Source of the DNA: Armatimonadota bacterium
GTDB taxonomy: Bacteria; Armatimonadota; Fimbriimonadia; Fimbriimonadales; Fimbriimonadaceae
Direction: 5' to 3'
DNA: 64,000 nt
Assembly: GCA_016125185.1 (NCBI GenBank)
Contig: WGMG01000002.1
Coordinates: 62,001-126,000, forward strand
This document shows positions 61,620-64,000 of the stretch, in pieces. The notes under the pieces were generated by a model. That model was not told the origin of the DNA. It saw nothing but the letters and a program-made list of their open reading frames with translations, and made no database searches. Each line of letters opens with the position of its first letter. The stretch's first letter is position 1. Position numbers and translations under genes: made by a program.

Positions 61620-62341
61620 GATTCGTACTCGAGGACGATACCAACCTTATGGTCGTCGGCGGGATCGTACTGGTCGATGGAGGCATATGCCCCTCTTCCC
61701 CTTACCTCACAGTACAGTAGGTTGATGGGTCGCACGTAAGATGCACAACGTTGGTAATTAAAGTCGTATTGGTAGATTCGAACCAACCGCTCACTGAGAT
61801 TGGATGGGATTCGCATCGCTTCCATTCGAAGCGTGGCGATCGTGTAGACCACCTGGAGCCTATCCCCGCGAGGAACCTCGACAGCTCCCTGCTTGACTGC
61901 GGCTTCGGCCAAAATGCGCGCAAACTTGGCGAAGTTCGCTGATCGTTGGGGGTTCTGTGCGTTCATCGCCCGATCCCATGCTTCCTCCTCCTCCTTCGCG
62001 ATCATTTCCGGTGGTTTCTCGGGTCCTACCCTTTCCGGTTCGGGAGCATTGGCATAGATGTCGATCCTTGTCGCGCTATCCATTATCGCTTGCCCGATGA
62101 TAGCGGAGGCAAGCTTACATATGGGAGCCGCGTCGGCTCCACTAGTTCTCATAGCCAACTCATCAACGGGGCACCGATGGTTCCGATAGGGCCATAGGGT
62201 TTGATCACCAATGAGCCAATCGAGCGCCGCCGTTAGAGGCGCAGGGAAGGTGGTGTCGATCCCCTGCTCATCAAGGCTCGCTAGCGCCAAGTTGTATGGC
62301 ATAGCAATGCACCTGTCGTAGAGCCTGGCGACGGCATTCAT
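61616..62341 (-). CDS. PilB N2-domain-like protein without ATPase, copy A (241 aa)
   Basis: First gene of the trio. GADAAPICKLASAIIGQAIM (68-87) is almost the PilB stretch at 194-213; by hand 19 of 26 positions are identical through Ile93. FARILAEAAVKQG (140-152) matches PilB FARIMAEAGVKQG (166-178). VVYTIATLRMEAMRIPSNL (164-182) matches PilB 230-248. No Walker motifs or His box. The N-terminal 60 residues are unrecognised. The PilB pieces occur in a different order from PilB. Start ATG 62341 follows AGGATTGAATCTCG. Likely co-transcribed with copies B and C and perhaps pilB. Confidence 0.75.
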   Translation of the reverse strand: MNAVARLYDRCIAMPYNLALASLDEQGIDTTFPAPLTAALDWLIGDQTLWPYRNHRCPVDELAMRTSGADAAPICKLASAIIGQAIMDSATRIDIYANAPEPERVGPEKPPEMIAKEEEEAWDRAMNAQNPQRSANFAKFARILAEAAVKQGAVEVPRGDRLQVVYTIATLRMEAMRIPSNLSERLVRIYQYDFNYQRCASYVRPINLLYCEVRGRGAYASIDQYDPADDHKVGIVLEYES

Positions 62342-62546
62342 CGAGATTCAATCCTATTATCGGATAAATCGAGTCCGCGATTGCACAGATTTCAGGGGCA
62401 GCCCCTAAAGAAGGGGCCCCTGCATAAATACCGGTATTCGAAATTCTTAACTGGAAAGAAGGGAGATTGACCAAGCTAGGTTCAAAATGCACCTAACATG
62501 TACAGCAATTCTTAAGACCAACGGACGACTGGCGTGGTTCCTCGCC
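62342..62546. other. Intergenic region with hairpin and palindrome
   Basis: No gene seen. It holds a bulged hairpin (62393-62422; CAGGGG pairs with CCCCTG, inner CCCC with GGGG, loop TAAAGAA) and the perfect palindrome ATACCGGTAT (62428-62437). Both lie in the leader of the PilB-like trio on minus, where they could be regulatory. Confidence 0.4.
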
Positions 62547-62575
62547 TTGCCTAAGAATACTTTCTTTGGTAGATT
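62547..62575 (+). promoter_or_regulatory. Promoter for the PEP-CTERM gene
   Basis: TTGCCT (62547-62552), 17-base spacer, TAGATT (62570-62575), 42 bases before ATG 62618. Each box matches the sigma-70 consensus at 4 of 6. Confidence 0.45.
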
Positions 62576-62617
62576 GAATCTGTGGGCTGGCTAACAGTCC
62601 ATTTTTTTTGGAGGCTT

Positions 62618-63289
62618 ATGAAAAAGTACTTTGCGCTATTCATTCTTACCGGGATCGCAACGGCGGCAAACGCCCAGCAGATCTTGACCAGAGGAGACCT
62701 AAACTCGATCCTGTCCACCTCGACCACCGACGATTTTGAAACCTTCAACGTCGCCGACCAGGACGCAACGACCCTTTTCGGCAATTCAGTTTTGGATTCG
62801 ACAACAACTTACGACAGTCAAGGGCCCAACTTGGTTCACTCCGGCGCATTCTATGTCGATTCCAGTGAGTATGATTTTCAGTGGAATGGCGACCATTACT
62901 TTGGCCTGAATTCCAAGACGCTGGTAGCTAATGGCACTTCAGGGGGCGTAGAGATCGTCTACAACACGCCGGTCGGAGCCATGGGCGTTGACGCCATGGC
63001 CTACTCGGGCTATGGCTACGCGGGCACCATGAAGGTCTACAGTGGAGTGAACCTGCTTGGCACGGTCAACTTTTCGCTCAGCGGCACCGCCGGAGAAACG
63101 GTCTTCCTCGGTTGGCAGAGCACGCAGTTGATCACGAGCGTTTCGATTTCTTCTCCAGCCTATTCTTGGAGCCCGATCATCGATAACCACACCTACGGCA
63201 GCGTCGGGACCGTTCCTGAACCGGCTTCGATGGCGGTTCTTGGGCTCGGCGCCTTGGCTCTCGTTCGCCGACGACGAACCCAGAAGTAA
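62618..63289 (+). CDS. PEP-CTERM exported protein
   Basis: 223 residues from ATG 62618 (GGAGG 3 bases upstream; the longer frame from 62582 hides the signal). Signal peptide MKKYFALFILTGIATAANAQ. The body is a beta-rich domain with DDFETFNVADQ and SGGVEIVYNTPVGAMGVDAM. C-terminal sorting signal: VPEPASMAVLGLGALALV then RRRRTQK, i.e. Pro-Glu-Pro, hydrophobic helix, basic tail, processed by exosortase. This implies an exosortase and exopolysaccharide system elsewhere in the genome. Ligand unknown. Confidence 0.9.
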   Translation: MKKYFALFILTGIATAANAQQILTRGDLNSILSTSTTDDFETFNVADQDATTLFGNSVLDSTTTYDSQGPNLVHSGAFYVDSSEYDFQWNGDHYFGLNSKTLVANGTSGGVEIVYNTPVGAMGVDAMAYSGYGYAGTMKVYSGVNLLGTVNFSLSGTAGETVFLGWQSTQLITSVSISSPAYSWSPIIDNHTYGSVGTVPEPASMAVLGLGALALVRRRRTQK

Positions 63290-63302
63290 GGCAAGCACCG
63301 AC

Positions 63303-63340
63303 AAAAAGGGGCTCCCTCGAATCGAAGGAGCCCCTTTTTT
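63303..63340. terminator. Bidirectional terminator between PEP-CTERM gene and tdh
   Basis: AAAAAGGGGCTCC (63303-63315) / GGAGCCCCTTTTTT (63327-63340), perfect stem with an 11-base loop and A/T runs on both sides, shared by the convergent genes. Confidence 0.93.
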
Positions 63341-63345
63341 CGCGT

Positions 63346-64000
63346 TTATTCGAAGGTGAAGACGACTTTGCCGGCCTTGCCCGCCTTCATCAGTTCCATC
63401 GCTTCTTGGAACTGCGTGAAATGCATCACATGCGTCACAACCGGATCGAGCTTCAGCTTTCCACTCCCCAGCAGATCCGACATCTGATCCCAGGTCTCCC
63501 AAAGGCGTCGCCCCACGATGGCGTGGACGTCGATTCCCTTGAAGATCAAGTCGTTGATGGGTAATGTCTGGTCGTTGTTGGCATAGACCCCCAACAGCGA
63601 AATTCGTCCGCCCGGACGGACCACTTGACACGCCAACGATAGCTGGGTCGGATGCCCGGACATCTCCAGCACGCCATCCACGCCCTCGGGGTGAAGTTTG
63701 GCAAGTTCGCAGACCACGTCTTCTTGAACCGGATTGAACACCCGATCCGCCCCGACTTGCCGCGCGATATCCGCCCGATATTCGCTAATCTCGGTGGCAT
63801 AAACCGCCTTCGCCCCCATCGCCTTGCAAACGGAAACCGCGAATTGGCCGATCGGTCCCATGCCCGTAATCAGGATCACGCAACCCTCGACTGGCCCAGA
63901 AAGGGCCGTGTGCACGGCGTTGCCCAACGCGTCCTGGAACGACGCGATCAGCGGCGACACCGTTTTCGGCGTCGGCCGTGCGTTTTCCCATGGGATAACG
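63346..64000 (-). CDS. tdh: L-threonine 3-dehydrogenase (5' end outside window)
   Basis: A zinc-dependent medium-chain dehydrogenase that oxidises threonine to 2-amino-3-ketobutyrate. The frame is open to the window edge (VIPWENARPTPKTVSPL), so the start at 63960 is not real; the N-terminal catalytic zinc half is missing. Visible: FQDALGNAVHTAL (TDH signature), Rossmann loop VILITGMGPIGQFAV, TEISEYRADIARQVGADRV, GVLEMSGHP, GGRISLLGVYAN, IVGRRLWETWDQMSDLL. Sorbitol-dehydrogenase relatives are possible, but the WEN and DALGNAVHTAL pieces favour Tdh. Confidence 0.9.
   Translation of the reverse strand, partial: VIPWENARPTPKTVSPLIASFQDALGNAVHTALSGPVEGCVILITGMGPIGQFAVSVCKAMGAKAVYATEISEYRADIARQVGADRVFNPVQEDVVCELAKLHPEGVDGVLEMSGHPTQLSLACQVVRPGGRISLLGVYANNDQTLPINDLIFKGIDVHAIVGRRLWETWDQMSDLLGSGKLKLDPVVTHVMHFTQFQEAMELMKAGKAGKVVFTFE

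Noticed and set aside
62551-62784. 77-aa minus-strand frame and 62271-62492 frame in the divergent gap
   Set aside because: Short, overlap the PEP-CTERM gene or regulatory sequence, no ribosome site or domain.

Overview
The window is chromosomal DNA with moderately high GC content (not counted exactly). It most likely comes from an Armatimonadota bacterium of the Fimbriimonadia type. This placement is inferred from several things together: a complete, heavily modified type IV pilus locus with very large minor-pilin-like proteins, a PEP-CTERM exported protein, a lone flagellin, a free-standing rpsR, and dense minus-strand operons with 1-20 base overlaps. A 16S rRNA or marker-gene tree would settle it; no rRNA, tRNA, CRISPR array, transposase, integrase or prophage gene was found.

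Layout. 1-4.85 kb: a MarR-GNAT regulator (cut by the window edge), an XRE-cupin regulator, a secreted MORN-repeat/HExxH metallopeptidase, aldose 1-epimerase and a small unknown gene. 4.85-10.7 kb: two phosphofructokinases (PfkB family and PfkA), a CBS-DUF1385 membrane fusion, secG, arginase, arabinose-5-phosphate isomerase and rpsR. 10.9-17.5 kb: a nitrilase-family amidase and an AddAB-like helicase pair in which the nuclease looks degraded. 17.5-21.4 kb: flagellin, a metallophosphoesterase, a YHS-domain protein and a di-heme peroxidase. 21.5-27.7 kb: pdxT, then a minus-strand operon aroK-aroB-small membrane protein-PASTA pseudokinase-rpe-small membrane protein-ribD.

The right-hand 35 kb (27.76-62.34 kb, all minus strand) is a type IV pilus super-locus. 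In transcription order it runs: three small proteins resembling the N2 domain of PilB but without its ATPase, pilB, pilT, pilC, a strong hairpin, prepilin peptidase pilD, a prepilin, PilV-like (674 aa), PilW-like (783 aa) and PilX-like (1112 aa) proteins, two giant exported proteins (1636 and about 2331 aa, with beta-propeller-like repeats), a terminator, and then pilM-N-O-P, an STN-only glycine-rich protein and the secretin pilQ. The order minor pilins -> giant propeller proteins matches the fimU-pilV-pilW-pilX-pilY1 order of Pseudomonas, so the giants are plausible PilY1 analogues. After this come a PEP-CTERM protein and the 3' part of threonine dehydrogenase.

The most novel element is the overlapping three-gene set at 60602-62341, just upstream of pilB. 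Its members retain the fold signature of PilB's N2 domain but have no Walker motifs. Other oddities are a PilB without its zinc tetracysteine, a PilM with an insert of about 100 residues, Gly/Pro-rich tails on PilN, O and P and a Gly-rich stretch in PilQ, Ala instead of Gly at the prepilin cleavage site, and a PASTA pseudokinase.
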